Origin: a virus
IMG/VR virus record: IMGVR_UViG_3300042516_002956
Coordinates: 1-25,369 of that record
Reading direction: 5' to 3' (one strand)
Length of the DNA stretch: 25,369 bases
Positions 1 through 9,103 of the stretch are shown here, one piece after another (position 1 is the stretch's first letter; the number at the start of each line of letters is the position of its first letter). The notes under the pieces are model-generated. The model saw nothing but the letters and a program-made list of their open reading frames with translations. It made no database searches and was not told the origin of the DNA. Position numbers and translations under genes: made by a program.

Positions 1-332
1 AAATGCCATCCCACTCCCACGGTGCTTCAACTAACACTACTGGTTCTCATACACACACCATTGATGGAGTAGGAGACCACTACCACACTGTACCTACTCG
101 TACTACAACAAACTCTAGCCACACACATATTGTGGGTAACCGTGCAGCGTCAACGCCGAACCCCAACAATGCGAACGACTTTGTGTATTCCGACAATGGT
201 GGCGCACACAGCCACACCATGCAGGCTGCTGGCGACCACTCTCACAGTGTTACTGTCAACTCTACTGGTGGTGATAGTGCCCACAACAACCTCCAACCAT
301 ACATTACTTTGAACTACATTATCAAGGCTTAA
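1..332 (+). CDS. Tail-collar fibre protein, C-terminal part (5' truncated)
   Basis: The window opens inside this gene, in frame 3, and it ends in TAA at 330-332. About 110 residues are visible. They are rich in His-x-His pairs (HSH, HTH, HYH, HTH, HSH, HSH), the pattern that in T4-like fibre tips coordinates metal ions along a trimeric needle. The end, NLQPYITLNYIIKA, matches the usual C-terminus of phage tail-collar proteins. The protein is probably a receptor-binding or short fibre at the virion tip. The first visible ATG, at position 3, is most likely internal, because collar proteins typically read ...AQMPSHSHG... here. The N-terminal collar domain is not in this piece, but the far end of the window (25115-25369) carries one that lacks exactly this C-terminus. 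Confidence 0.85.
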   Translation, partial: MPSHSHGASTNTTGSHTHTIDGVGDHYHTVPTRTTTNSSHTHIVGNRAASTPNPNNANDFVYSDNGGAHSHTMQAAGDHSHSVTVNSTGGDSAHNNLQPYITLNYIIKA

Positions 333-334
333 TC

Positions 335-553
335 ATGAAAGACGCAAACTCGTTTATAAACAGCAAAAACTCCCCGTTTATGTCTACGCCTTTGGAATAT
401 AAATGGGCTGATTCTGCCAACACTTTAGCAAATGACGAGTATTGGCGTGTCAATGAGGCTGTTTTGCGTCAAGCCTTTAATTCTTTGTATTCTGAACTGG
501 TTATAATGCAGGGTGAAATTGATGAGTTAAAAAAGAGGGTAAGAAATGTCTAA
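335..553 (+). CDS. Small protein of unknown function in the virion gene block
   Basis: 72 residues starting at the ATG two bases after the fibre stop, which suggests translational coupling. The last 25 residues (SELVIMQGEIDELKKRVRNV) form an amphipathic helix with heptad spacing, likely a short coiled coil. Residues 15-45 are rich in aromatic residues (YKWADSANTLANDEYWRVNEA). There is no signal peptide or membrane segment. Its place between a fibre and putative ejection proteins suggests a minor structural or assembly role, such as a fibre attachment or trimerisation partner; that is inference. No family is recognised. Confidence 0.7.
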   Translation: MKDANSFINSKNSPFMSTPLEYKWADSANTLANDEYWRVNEAVLRQAFNSLYSELVIMQGEIDELKKRVRNV

Positions 554-977
554 TGTATATTTCGATGATTATGGTTTAGCCGAGGCAGCAGCGCGTAAGC
601 GCAGGCTGCAACAGTCGCTTGCAAACCAGCAGGCTTCTTTTATGGGACAGCAACGTGGTGCTAGACGTACCGCCGATATTCAGCAACAGTATTCTCGTAA
701 CTTTAATCCTCTTATTTCTTCTTTTGGTCGTCGTGGTTTGGTTGGTCCAAGTGTTGAATCAGGTATCACTAGGGCTGGTTTATCTAGGTACGCCGAGTCT
801 TTACAGAAAGATTTAGGTCAGGAATCTGAGGCTATGCAGGATAGTTTGAATGAGATAACTATGCGTGATGCACAACAGCAGGAAGATTTGGAAAACTATT
901 TGGCTCAGTTGCGTTTAGATAAGGCTAGAAATGTTATGAACACTGCTTCCACTATTAAAAGTTTAACTAGTTACTGA
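546..977 (+). CDS. Glutamine-rich helical protein, probable minor virion or ejection protein
   Basis: 143 residues; the gene overlaps the previous one by 8 bases. The protein is almost entirely helical and rich in Gln, Arg and Ala (RKRRLQQSLANQQ near the N-terminus, then EMQDSLNEITMRDAQQQEDLENYLAQLRLDKARN near the C-terminus). No catalytic motif or membrane helix is visible. Small Gln-rich helical proteins next to a giant virion protein are typical of the internal virion proteins of podovirus-like phages. That role is inferred from composition and position, not from recognised homology. Confidence 0.7.
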   Translation: MSNVYFDDYGLAEAAARKRRLQQSLANQQASFMGQQRGARRTADIQQQYSRNFNPLISSFGRRGLVGPSVESGITRAGLSRYAESLQKDLGQESEAMQDSLNEITMRDAQQQEDLENYLAQLRLDKARNVMNTASTIKSLTSY

Positions 978-990
978 TTGGAGTTTGATT

Positions 991-2157
991 ATGGCTATTG
1001 CTAATCAACGTTTACGTTTTAATCCTGTTACGGGCAGATACGAATATGCAAATATTGGTGGTCAGGATTTGATGGACAATGCGTTTCCTGACTCTACTGG
1101 TGCGCAATCACGCCAACAGTCAACGACTGCTGGCGCAACACCTAGTAGCGGTGTAACTCCTAGCGCAAGTAGTGGTAGTCGCCCAACGCCGACTACCGTC
1201 CCTAGTAGTGGTGTAAACCCTAGTGCTAGCGGTGGAGCCACACCTAGGGCTACGGCTCCTAGAACGGCTCCTAGAACGGCTCCTAGAACGACTCCTAGGG
1301 CTACTCCTATTAGAATGGCTCCTAATGCTGGTGTTGGTGGTTTTCCTGCTGGTCAGATTGCTGGTATTGGAAATACAGCATTTATTGACCCTAGACTTCT
1401 TGGAAATGTTGGTGAGGCTGTTCCTGAGCCTGAGGCTGGTGTTTCTGATACCGATTATGAGGCTCTAATTAGGGCTTTAACTTCTGGTGTTAATGGTTCT
1501 GGTAGAGGTTCTGGATTGTCTGCTGGTGACAAACGTCGTGGATATCGTCAATCACAGCAGGCTGCTAATCAAATGCGTGATTATGGTTTGCGGGCACAGC
1601 AACAGTATCAAGATATGTTGGCTAGGTTGCAGGAGAACTATAATCAACAGTTTGGTGCTGGTCAGCAAGCAATTCAGCAGGCTACTGAACAGTTCTTGGG
1701 GTCGTTGACCCCATCGCAGGCTTATTCTGATTTGCCACTTCTTCAGTTAACTCCTGAACAGCAAGGTTTGGCTGCTGGTTTACAGGCGTACGGTGCGGGG
1801 ACAGGTGAGGCTGAGGCGGTTTCGGCACAGCAGGGTGAGATTAATCGTCAGATGGCTGAGTTGGCTCGACGTTCTGCTTCTCAGTTGAATACGGAACAAC
1901 AACGTTATCAGGACGCTTTGCGTACTGCTGGTACTGGTTCTCAGGCTGCTGGTCTTCAGGCTTTGTCTCAACAACGTTTGTTGGCTGATTTGGGTGCGCA
2001 ACAACAGTATGGTTTGGCTGGTCTTCAGGAGGCTTTGGCTGGTGAAAAGTCGGCTGCTGAGATGATGGCTGAGGCTGCTGCTACTTTTGGTGTCCCCAAG
2101 AAGCGTCGTTCTAAAGCGACGAAGCCACCTAAGTCACAAAAGCCACCAAAGAAATAG
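991..2157 (+). CDS. Gln/Ala-rich protein with a Ser/Thr/Pro-rich linker, probable internal virion protein
   Basis: The start is taken at ATG 991, with TTGGAG at 978-983 as ribosome site; the in-frame TTG at 985 is less likely. The protein has about 388 residues. A short N-terminal segment (MAIANQRLRFNPVTGRYEY) leads into a low-complexity Ser/Thr/Pro/Gly linker (roughly residues 35-115) that includes a tandem APRT repeat. A long Gln/Ala-rich helical part follows (roughly 180-370), and the end is a basic Lys/Pro tail (KATKPPKSQKPPKK). It has no recognised enzymatic motif. Position and composition fit an internal virion or DNA-ejection component; this is inference. Confidence 0.75.
   Translation: MAIANQRLRFNPVTGRYEYANIGGQDLMDNAFPDSTGAQSRQQSTTAGATPSSGVTPSASSGSRPTPTTVPSSGVNPSASGGATPRATAPRTAPRTAPRTTPRATPIRMAPNAGVGGFPAGQIAGIGNTAFIDPRLLGNVGEAVPEPEAGVSDTDYEALIRALTSGVNGSGRGSGLSAGDKRRGYRQSQQAANQMRDYGLRAQQQYQDMLARLQENYNQQFGAGQQAIQQATEQFLGSLTPSQAYSDLPLLQLTPEQQGLAAGLQAYGAGTGEAEAVSAQQGEINRQMAELARRSASQLNTEQQRYQDALRTAGTGSQAAGLQALSQQRLLADLGAQQQYGLAGLQEALAGEKSAAEMMAEAAATFGVPKKRRSKATKPPKSQKPPKK
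1252..1299 (+). repeat. 12-bp tandem repeat inside the Gln-rich gene
   Basis: Three identical 12-bp units (ACGGCTCCTAGA) at 1252-1263, 1264-1275 and 1276-1287 are followed by a fourth with two changes (1288-1299). Each unit encodes four residues of the Thr-Ala-Pro-Arg series in the disordered linker. The identity between units points to recent slippage expansion. Confidence 0.9.
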
Positions 2158-2186
2158 AACAAACTGTTTATTTATAGGGATTGATT

Positions 2187-3011
2187 ATGGCTAGTAAACG
2201 CAAAAAAGACATGACCGCAGCCGACATTTTGGCTTTTCTTAGAGGTGGTGGTTCTGCCGAAGATTTAATAGGTTCCAGTGGTTTCACTCAGGAACAACTT
2301 CTTGGCGTATTGCTATCCGACCCTGAGGGTCTATCTCCGTTTTTACGTGAAAGTCAACGTGCTGCTGAACCGTATGAATCGTTTATGGAAGATTTTCAAT
2401 ATGACCCAGATGATTTAGGTAATGAAGTCATTATGAAATATCAGCAGTATCCCGAAAAGTATCAAACTTTGGCTAAAGATTTTTTTGGTAAAGTTAAAAG
2501 AACAGGAAATAACCCTGTTGATATGGCTGATTATATTGCTTCAGTTAGTGATGACCCTGAACTGCAACAACAGTTTGGTTTAACTTCTGAAGAAGTTTAT
2601 GCTTTGTTGCCTGAACTACAAACTGATGCGTCCAAATATATGGACGCTGAAGTTTCTCGTCAGAAAAAACAATTTGCTGCTTTTCAAAAACAACGAAATG
2701 ATTTAGGCGTGGACAAAGAAGGTTCGGCATACAAGGCTTACATTAAGCAGTTGACTGGTACCGCTGAAGTTGCTGATTTACCAACTGATACTCTTGGTTT
2801 GGCTCAGAAGCGTGTCGGAACCCAAGCCAAGGAATACGGTCAGCAACGAGGCAAAGCAGAGGGTTTGTCCCCGCTACAGTCTCGCCAGTTAGAAAACATT
2901 TATTTAACTGAGTATTCTAAAAAGTCTCGGGCTAAGGGTATTAATCCATTGAAGGCTGGTGCAGTTGATTTGCTAAAAACTCTTGCTACCAAGAAAAAAG
3001 GTAATAAATAA
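2187..3011 (+). CDS. Probable internal virion protein, unknown family
   Basis: The start is set at ATG 2187, with AGGGA at 2176-2180 as ribosome site; the in-frame TTG at 2181 is less likely. About 274 residues, mostly helical. It has a basic start (MASKRKKDMTAADILAFL), an acidic middle (roughly 60-130), a Lys/Gln-rich helix around residues 155-190, and a basic C-terminus (TLATKKKGNK). No catalytic motif, signal peptide or membrane helix is seen. The gene lies four bases before the giant gene in the same orientation, so it is probably part of the same ejection or core complex. Function is inferred only from context. Confidence 0.75.
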   Translation: MASKRKKDMTAADILAFLRGGGSAEDLIGSSGFTQEQLLGVLLSDPEGLSPFLRESQRAAEPYESFMEDFQYDPDDLGNEVIMKYQQYPEKYQTLAKDFFGKVKRTGNNPVDMADYIASVSDDPELQQQFGLTSEEVYALLPELQTDASKYMDAEVSRQKKQFAAFQKQRNDLGVDKEGSAYKAYIKQLTGTAEVADLPTDTLGLAQKRVGTQAKEYGQQRGKAEGLSPLQSRQLENIYLTEYSKKSRAKGINPLKAGAVDLLKTLATKKKGNK

Positions 3012-3014
3012 TTC

Positions 3015-6000
3015 ATGGCTGTTACTCGTTCTCCTTTTAGTTCATCGGGAGATGAACGTAAACCTTGGGAAGATGATTCGATTTCTGAACGTTGGAAATC
3101 GGGGGAAAAAGATTCAGGGTCGGTGCGTCGCGCACCGACATTGAATGATTTGAAATCTTCAAAACAGGAAGAAAAGATGCAACTTGATAAGGCTGTTTCT
3201 ACTGGTCTTGCACGTGTTTCAACCGCGCCAACTAGTCGTTCTTCTAAGGTTGCTGCTTCTAAAGAGTTGAAGAACATTTTGAATAAAGGTCAGGGTGGCT
3301 CTAAAGGTATTTGGGGTCAACTTGCCAGTATTGCTACTAGCCCCGTAAGGGGCGGTTTGAAACTTTTGGAAGTAAGTGCTAGAACTGGTCAATGGCTACA
3401 GGCAGGTTCAAAAGAACTTTCAGATGCTTTTGAACTTGCAACTGTTGGTGCGGTTAACGCTGTTAACCCTTTTGGTGACATCACTACAGATAAACGTCCT
3501 AGTTGGAGTGAGTTTGTTAAACAAGGAAAAAACAAAAAGTTTCGTTTAGCACCTCAGACTGGTGTTAAGTGGTTGGATTCAACTATTGATTTTGGTGTCG
3601 ATGTTGTTTCTGACCCTATAACTTATTTTGGTGTTGGTGGTCCTGCACGTTTCTTGGGTATGGCTGGTCGTGTTACTTTGGGTACAAAGTTTGGCACCAA
3701 GGATATGTTGGCTAAATATCCTGAGATGGCTGACAAACTTGATGACGTTATTCGTTATGGTGTTGCTGCTATCCCTAAGAGTATTCGTGAGGCTGAAGGT
3801 ATCCAACATGGTGTTCGTTACGCTGGACGTGTTATTCCAAAAACGGAAAAGTTGGCTAACGCTTTTGTTGGCAAATATGGTTTAATTACTGTTCCTAGAG
3901 TTCTTCTTGGTGATGTTATTAATAATTCTTTTTATGCTCAGGCTGCACGTGTTGCTTTAACACCTAAGTCTTTGAAACCATTTGTTGTTTCAGGTGTTGG
4001 TCGCGGGCTTGGAAATGTCGCTCAAGGCGACATTGTTCAAATGCTTGCCGATTCTACTGCCAAAAGATACGCTAAGGGTGCTGTCGCTGTTGCATATCAA
4101 AAAAATGTTGCTGGTATTCGTGACTTATTAAAACAGGCTAAAGACGCTGGTGAACTAGATAATGTTATTCGTATTGCTGAACAACCCATTTTGTATGATG
4201 CTGCTACACCTGTTCAACGTGAAATGGTTGACCAGTTCAAGGCTTGGCAACGTGAAATTGTTGAAGAAGTCAACGGTGTTTATGACAAGTTTGGAACAGA
4301 TTTTGGTGCCCGTGTACGTGGCATTAATATAATTGATGACTTTGTTCATCACCGTTTAACTGCACAGGCTAAAGAATTTATTTATAGTGGTGGTGGTTTA
4401 AAGAAAGGCTTGTTTAAAGAAGCCGATTTATCCGCCGATGAAATCGTCGGATTTACTGGTGCTGCACGTCACCGTAAATACAGAGGTCAAGTTAAAGACG
4501 CTGATGGAAACATAATTAAACGTGGCGAAGAATTTATGGGTGTTGAACTGGAAACAGGAAGCATCGATGAAATCAACAAAATCTTTGCAGATAAAAGCGG
4601 TTTGGGTCCTGACGCTAAGTTTTTTGAAACAGACCTAGTAAGTATCGCGGACAGTTACGCATACAGCATGGCTAAGGCTCGTGGGCGTGAAGCATACATT
4701 CGTCGTTTAATGGATTTTGGTGATGATGCTGTACGTAAAATTGGTACTAAGGTTAAAATGGACCCAGACCTTATTGATAATCTGGAGGGTGTTCATAAAG
4801 CCATAATCAAACAGCGCAATAATCTTGTCGGCAAAATTACCCGCACACGCGACAAGGCTAGGGATACAGCAGAAAACGCTTTGGGCAGGATGGAACGTAT
4901 TCTTGCTGGACGTGAAGAATCTGTAAAGATGACACGTAAGGAAATTGACACTATCCGTAAAGAGATTGCACGTCTTGAATTAAAGATGGTTGAAGCACTT
5001 GATATTGCTGCAACTAAGCAGGCTGATGAACGTGCTGCGTTTATGGAAATGCACAAGGCTTTAATGGATGAAATAGCGATGCTGAAAACAGCCCTTGAAC
5101 TTGACGAAGGCGAAGTTTATGGTGTTGTAAAGAATCTTCAAAAGATTTATGCTGCAACATTCCCGAACGCTAAAAGAATACCGAAAGACCCAACTGTTCT
5201 TTATGAACGGATTATGGTTGCAAAGGGTGTTGCTAAACCTAGGGAGTTGTTCTCGTTGGAGAAACGTCGTAAGGCTATTCAGGCACAGTACGAGGAGTTG
5301 GTTGAGCAGGGTGGTGACCCGAACTTTATTAACGCTTTACTTGACGAAGATAAAGTGTTGGTGCAGCACATAGATGCTGCAACCAAGATTGGTGACGTTC
5401 GTGTCCGTGCTGATTATGCTGAAGATGGTTTGCTGTATGGAAGCATTGACGATTTAACTGAGTTGCAGTTTGACCCAAGTGTGGGAGAGTTTCCTCCATA
5501 TCGTACTTTAAATACAAAGATTATCGACCCACAAGCGGACCAGTTTGACCCCACTACAACAGCCGTTTATAAAGAAACGTTTAAGTCAAGTCCTGATTCG
5601 GTTGCTGTTCACGCTGTACCAACAGAGAACGTTGTCGACATGCGCGACCCTGATGGTTATTACTGGTTCTTTAGCCCTGAAAACGATGTTCATAAATCTG
5701 TTGGTGCTGCTATGGATAGGGCTGGTCTTGAAGGCAGTGTTTTTGTTGAGGAATATGAAGCACTTCTGAGAGAAGGAACTGTTGAACCATTTTTTGAGGA
5801 CAACTATCCTGAACTTCATGGTTTGATGATGACAATTTATAATGCTGATACTTTGGAGTTTCCTGAAGGTGTTGTCCCTGATGAGGTTACTGGTGCAGTG
5901 TTTGATGAAATACGTGAGTATTTCAACATGATTGCTGCTGAACGTGCTTTGCCTGATTCGGATGTTGTCGGCAAACAAATGTTTGACGACATGCTTGGTT

Positions 6001-8303
6001 TTATGGCTGAAATGGGTCAAGGTAGCGGGGACACAGCGGGGTGGTTATTTCCTAGTCGTGTTATTTACGGTGCTGATAATCCTGATGCGTTGGGTTCTTA
6101 TTCGCTGGTTATTCCTTCGCAATATAGTTACAGCAAGGGTGTGCCTGTTGAGGAGTTGATGGGTTCTCCAACCGCCAAGGTTACTCCGCTGGCTGAGGAA
6201 GGCACTTTTGTCCGTGCTGTTTTGGATGCTGATTATGAGACTGCTAGTTTGACTGCACATGAGGATTATGCTGCTGTTACTGGTCGTTTGTTGGACCAAG
6301 AAGGTTTGCGTTTGCAAACCGAGGAAGCAGCACAGCAAGTTAAAGAACTTGGTATTGAAATTGGCACCGCTAAGGGTCAGGCTACTAAGCGTTTAAATGC
6401 TGCTGGCAAGCAGATGGAACGCTATAATCGAACTGGCAAAATTCGTGTCACTATGGATGGCGGTAAAACCTATAAGGAAATGACTCCTGAGCAGGTTCGT
6501 ACGGTTATTGCACGTAAGGAAAAGAAACTTGAAGCCGAGTATCAACGTCTTCAGTCTAGGTTGGACCGCATTATGGAGAAAGAAACTGGTGCTATTCAAC
6601 GTAAGATGACGACGCTGGAGGAACGTCTTCCTACGTTGTTTGATAAGGTTCGTGTTTTCCAGCGTTGGAATAATGAAACTGGTGAGGTATTGCGTCGCGA
6701 CATTGACGCTGTTCGCACAGCGTTAGGCGAGGAACCACCCAAGGGTGTCGCTGGTGTTGAGTCACGTGCGTGGACCGCCAAGGTTGAACGCGCTTTGGAA
6801 TCCGCTGAGTCGATTACTGACCCTAAGGTCCGTGAAGCCTATAATCGTATTACAACACAGTTGCATGCTGATGAGGCGCAGTTGGCGTTGTTAGAGTATT
6901 ACCAGTTACCACAATTAGATGAACAGTTGGCGTTTGCTAGGCGTGGTGTTATTGGAAAGATTGTCCCCGACATTGAACGTGGTTGGGAGGCTATTGAGGC
7001 TTTGGGTGTTCAGGTTCCTGACGAGTTGTATGACTTGTGGCGACCACAATTACAGAAACTTGTTAGTGCTGGTGAGGACGGGGTTTTGACCCGCAAGTTG
7101 GGTGATGGTTTTAACTGGATGATGCGTTTCTTTAAAACGTATGCTTTGGCTACTGTTGGTACTGGTGTGCGTAACGCTATGAGTGCTACGTTTATGAACT
7201 TTGTTGCTGGTGTGTCACCTGAAAACATCTCTGATGGTGCTAAGGCTGCTATAGCATATTTTAAAACCAAGGGTGTTGATTGGGTTAATGTTTTAACTGA
7301 TGATGTTGTTGAACAGAAGTTGTATCAAAAAGCGTGGGAATTAACCGAGGTTACTGGTCATGGCATGGTTGACGAAATTTCTTCGCTGACTTTGCGCAAC
7401 GGTGTCGGTGAACGTATTGTGAACAACAAATACACTAGGTTCTTCCAAGGCATGCACCAACATATTGAACGTGCTGTTCGTATGCCTATGGCTTTGGATT
7501 CGTTGCGTAATGGTTTGTCGTATGATGAAACAATTGCACGTATTTCTAGATACCATTTTGATTATAGCGATTTGTCTAAGTTTGACGAAAAAATTAAGCG
7601 TTTCATTCCGTTTTGGATTTGGACCAGCCGTAACATTCCGTTACAAATGGTTGAGATGTGGGCACGTCCAAGCACGTATGCAACATACGAGAAATACAAA
7701 GACCAAAATCCTGTTAATCCTGATTTGATTTTGCCCAGTTGGATTCAAGAAATGGGTCCGATTGGTTTGGGTGGAAATTTTGTTATGACACCTGACTTGC
7801 CACAGGTTCGACTGCAACAGGCAGTCGAACAATTCATTGACCCCAAGAAGGCTATTGGTCAGTTGGCTCCACAGTTCAAGTTGCCTATTGAGTTGTTGCT
7901 GACGGATAGCCAACTGGCGTTGGATATCCCATTTACAGACAAATATGAGGAAGCAAAAGGCTTGGACAAAGCGGTTGCTTGGGTGGCTGAGTTGTTGGGT
8001 GCTGAATCGGTTGGTCGTCGTAATCCGAAAACTGGAAAGTTGGAAGTGTCACCAAAGTTTCAATATGGTGTTGGTTCTGCTATTCCCCCGATTGCTCAGT
8101 TACAACGTTTAACGGGTGGTGCTTTAGGTGGAAAGTCTTCTTATGCTGACCGTCAACTATCAAGCATTTTCACCAATGTTGGTGTTCCTGTTCGTGAAGT
8201 TACACCAAGCATGGAACGTAGCGAACTAATCAGGCGACAGTTTGCTGTTCGTGATTATCTTAAAGAGTTGGAGAAACAAGGAAGGTTGGCTCCGAAACGT
8301 TAA
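3015..8303 (+). CDS. Giant virion protein (1762 aa), probable DNA-ejection or internal core protein
   Basis: A single open frame of 1762 codons, a fifth of the window. The N-terminal ~70 residues are polar and probably disordered. Residues ~90-420 are mixed, with several hydrophobic helices. Long charged coiled-coil segments lie near 590-720 and 1040-1200 (ERILAGREESVKMTRKEID; EKKLEAEYQRLQSRLDRIME). The C-terminal third has a stretch typical of large phage minor virion proteins: FFKTYALATVGTGVRNA, then FDYSDLSKFDEKIKRFIPFW and SRNIPLQMVEMW. No lytic transglycosylase or protease active site could be identified. Giant proteins of this kind usually sit inside the capsid or tail and enter the cell with the DNA. 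The ribosome site before ATG 3015 is weak, suggesting coupling to the preceding gene. The coding region contains strong inverted repeats at 3119-3139 and 7806-7830. Confidence 0.85.
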   Translation: MAVTRSPFSSSGDERKPWEDDSISERWKSGEKDSGSVRRAPTLNDLKSSKQEEKMQLDKAVSTGLARVSTAPTSRSSKVAASKELKNILNKGQGGSKGIWGQLASIATSPVRGGLKLLEVSARTGQWLQAGSKELSDAFELATVGAVNAVNPFGDITTDKRPSWSEFVKQGKNKKFRLAPQTGVKWLDSTIDFGVDVVSDPITYFGVGGPARFLGMAGRVTLGTKFGTKDMLAKYPEMADKLDDVIRYGVAAIPKSIREAEGIQHGVRYAGRVIPKTEKLANAFVGKYGLITVPRVLLGDVINNSFYAQAARVALTPKSLKPFVVSGVGRGLGNVAQGDIVQMLADSTAKRYAKGAVAVAYQKNVAGIRDLLKQAKDAGELDNVIRIAEQPILYDAATPVQREMVDQFKAWQREIVEEVNGVYDKFGTDFGARVRGINIIDDFVHHRLTAQAKEFIYSGGGLKKGLFKEADLSADEIVGFTGAARHRKYRGQVKDADGNIIKRGEEFMGVELETGSIDEINKIFADKSGLGPDAKFFETDLVSIADSYAYSMAKARGREAYIRRLMDFGDDAVRKIGTKVKMDPDLIDNLEGVHKAIIKQRNNLVGKITRTRDKARDTAENALGRMERILAGREESVKMTRKEIDTIRKEIARLELKMVEALDIAATKQADERAAFMEMHKALMDEIAMLKTALELDEGEVYGVVKNLQKIYAATFPNAKRIPKDPTVLYERIMVAKGVAKPRELFSLEKRRKAIQAQYEELVEQGGDPNFINALLDEDKVLVQHIDAATKIGDVRVRADYAEDGLLYGSIDDLTELQFDPSVGEFPPYRTLNTKIIDPQADQFDPTTTAVYKETFKSSPDSVAVHAVPTENVVDMRDPDGYYWFFSPENDVHKSVGAAMDRAGLEGSVFVEEYEALLREGTVEPFFEDNYPELHGLMMTIYNADTLEFPEGVVPDEVTGAVFDEIREYFNMIAAERALPDSDVVGKQMFDDMLGFMAEMGQGSGDTAGWLFPSRVIYGADNPDALGSYSLVIPSQYSYSKGVPVEELMGSPTAKVTPLAEEGTFVRAVLDADYETASLTAHEDYAAVTGRLLDQEGLRLQTEEAAQQVKELGIEIGTAKGQATKRLNAAGKQMERYNRTGKIRVTMDGGKTYKEMTPEQVRTVIARKEKKLEAEYQRLQSRLDRIMEKETGAIQRKMTTLEERLPTLFDKVRVFQRWNNETGEVLRRDIDAVRTALGEEPPKGVAGVESRAWTAKVERALESAESITDPKVREAYNRITTQLHADEAQLALLEYYQLPQLDEQLAFARRGVIGKIVPDIERGWEAIEALGVQVPDELYDLWRPQLQKLVSAGEDGVLTRKLGDGFNWMMRFFKTYALATVGTGVRNAMSATFMNFVAGVSPENISDGAKAAIAYFKTKGVDWVNVLTDDVVEQKLYQKAWELTEVTGHGMVDEISSLTLRNGVGERIVNNKYTRFFQGMHQHIERAVRMPMALDSLRNGLSYDETIARISRYHFDYSDLSKFDEKIKRFIPFWIWTSRNIPLQMVEMWARPSTYATYEKYKDQNPVNPDLILPSWIQEMGPIGLGGNFVMTPDLPQVRLQQAVEQFIDPKKAIGQLAPQFKLPIELLLTDSQLALDIPFTDKYEEAKGLDKAVAWVAELLGAESVGRRNPKTGKLEVSPKFQYGVGSAIPPIAQLQRLTGGALGGKSSYADRQLSSIFTNVGVPVREVTPSMERSELIRRQFAVRDYLKELEKQGRLAPKR

Positions 8304-8320
8304 CCGCTAGGATTATGATT

Positions 8321-8860
8321 ATGGCTACAAAGAAACAAAAATTGCAGTACCCTGTTAAGCGTTTGGTTGTCCCTGCTAAACTTGGAAAATACCCAAATGG
8401 TAAAGTGCCACGGCGTTTGCTACGTAAAACGCTGGCTGGTGGCTTGCTGTATACGGATGCACAAAAGTCGTTTAATCAAATGTTTGAGTCCGCTAAAACG
8501 GATGGCATTACGTTGGTATTGCTTGGTAACGGTTATCGTTCGTATGAAACTCAATACAGGCTGTTTATGGACCGTTACAGTTTGAAGAACGAGGGGCGTG
8601 TACCGCAGGTTACACGCTGGTTTGATGGTCGTCGTTATTTCTTGAAGAAAGGTAAGTCGCCAAGTGCGACACCGTCTTTCAGTAATCATGGTTATGGTTT
8701 GGCGGTGGACATCAACGTGCATGACCCGAAAGTGTTTGCATGGTTGGACGCTAATGCGCCTAAGTTTGGTTTCTATCTTCAAGGCAAGCCGACGCTTCCT
8801 AGTGGTGCGAAGAACCCTGAGTATGAGGCGTGGCATTGGCAAAAGGTTGACGCAGAGTAA
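8321..8860 (+). CDS. Endolysin, M15-family (VanY-like) zinc peptidase
   Basis: 179 residues. The M15 motifs are clear: GYRSYETQ (71-78), SNHGYGLAVD (121-130) and WHW (171-173). His123, Asp130 and His172 are the expected zinc ligands, and an acidic residue just before WHW (Glu169) is the likely general base. M15 phage lysins cleave peptide cross-links or stem peptides of peptidoglycan; the exact bond cannot be read from sequence. No separate wall-binding domain, signal peptide or membrane anchor is seen, so export would need a holin, and none is adjacent. ATG 8321 is preferred over ATG 8315 because AGGA at 8309-8312 is correctly spaced only for 8321. The stop directly abuts that of the convergent gene. 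Confidence 0.92.
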   Translation: MATKKQKLQYPVKRLVVPAKLGKYPNGKVPRRLLRKTLAGGLLYTDAQKSFNQMFESAKTDGITLVLLGNGYRSYETQYRLFMDRYSLKNEGRVPQVTRWFDGRRYFLKKGKSPSATPSFSNHGYGLAVDINVHDPKVFAWLDANAPKFGFYLQGKPTLPSGAKNPEYEAWHWQKVDAE

Positions 8861-9103
8861 TCATTCTTCGTCTTCTTTCATTTCCATAATCAGGTTTTGC
8901 ATGATGTTGGAGTATTCAGCAAAGCAAGCCTCATAGGATTCTTCCATTCCCATACATGCCTGAACCCATTCTTTGATGAGTTGTTTGGCGTATGTTTTGC
9001 TGATGGTGAACTCCAAAACATAGGATTCGGTTGATTCTCTGATTATGGAATCAAACCTTTGGTTCATTTCTTCCATGTCGTCAGGGTCGAAAGAGTCACT
9101 CAT
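8861..9103 (-). CDS. Small acidic protein, unknown function
   Basis: 80 residues, the last gene of the leftward block. Its first 12 residues (MSDSFDPDDMEE) are nearly identical to those of the 61-aa protein at 9262-9447. The rest is helical with an acidic tail (MEMKEDEE). The start overlaps the stop of the 57-aa gene before it. No family is recognised. Small acidic early phage proteins often bind and inhibit host factors, but nothing here shows that specifically. Confidence 0.7.
   Translation of the reverse strand: MSDSFDPDDMEEMNQRFDSIIRESTESYVLEFTISKTYAKQLIKEWVQACMGMEESYEACFAEYSNIMQNLIMEMKEDEE
9067..9103. repeat. 37-bp direct repeat, copy 1 (gene start)
   Basis: By eye, 34 of 37 positions match 9411-9447. 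Both copies cover the first 12 codons of a leftward gene and end on its start codon. Changes between copies are few, so the duplication looks recent or is maintained by selection or recombination. Confidence 0.85.

Noticed and set aside
3579-3809. Leftward frames inside the giant gene (also 4793-5056, 5586-6020, 6045-6338 and others)
   Set aside because: They are shadows of a strongly biased 1762-codon gene, without ribosome sites.
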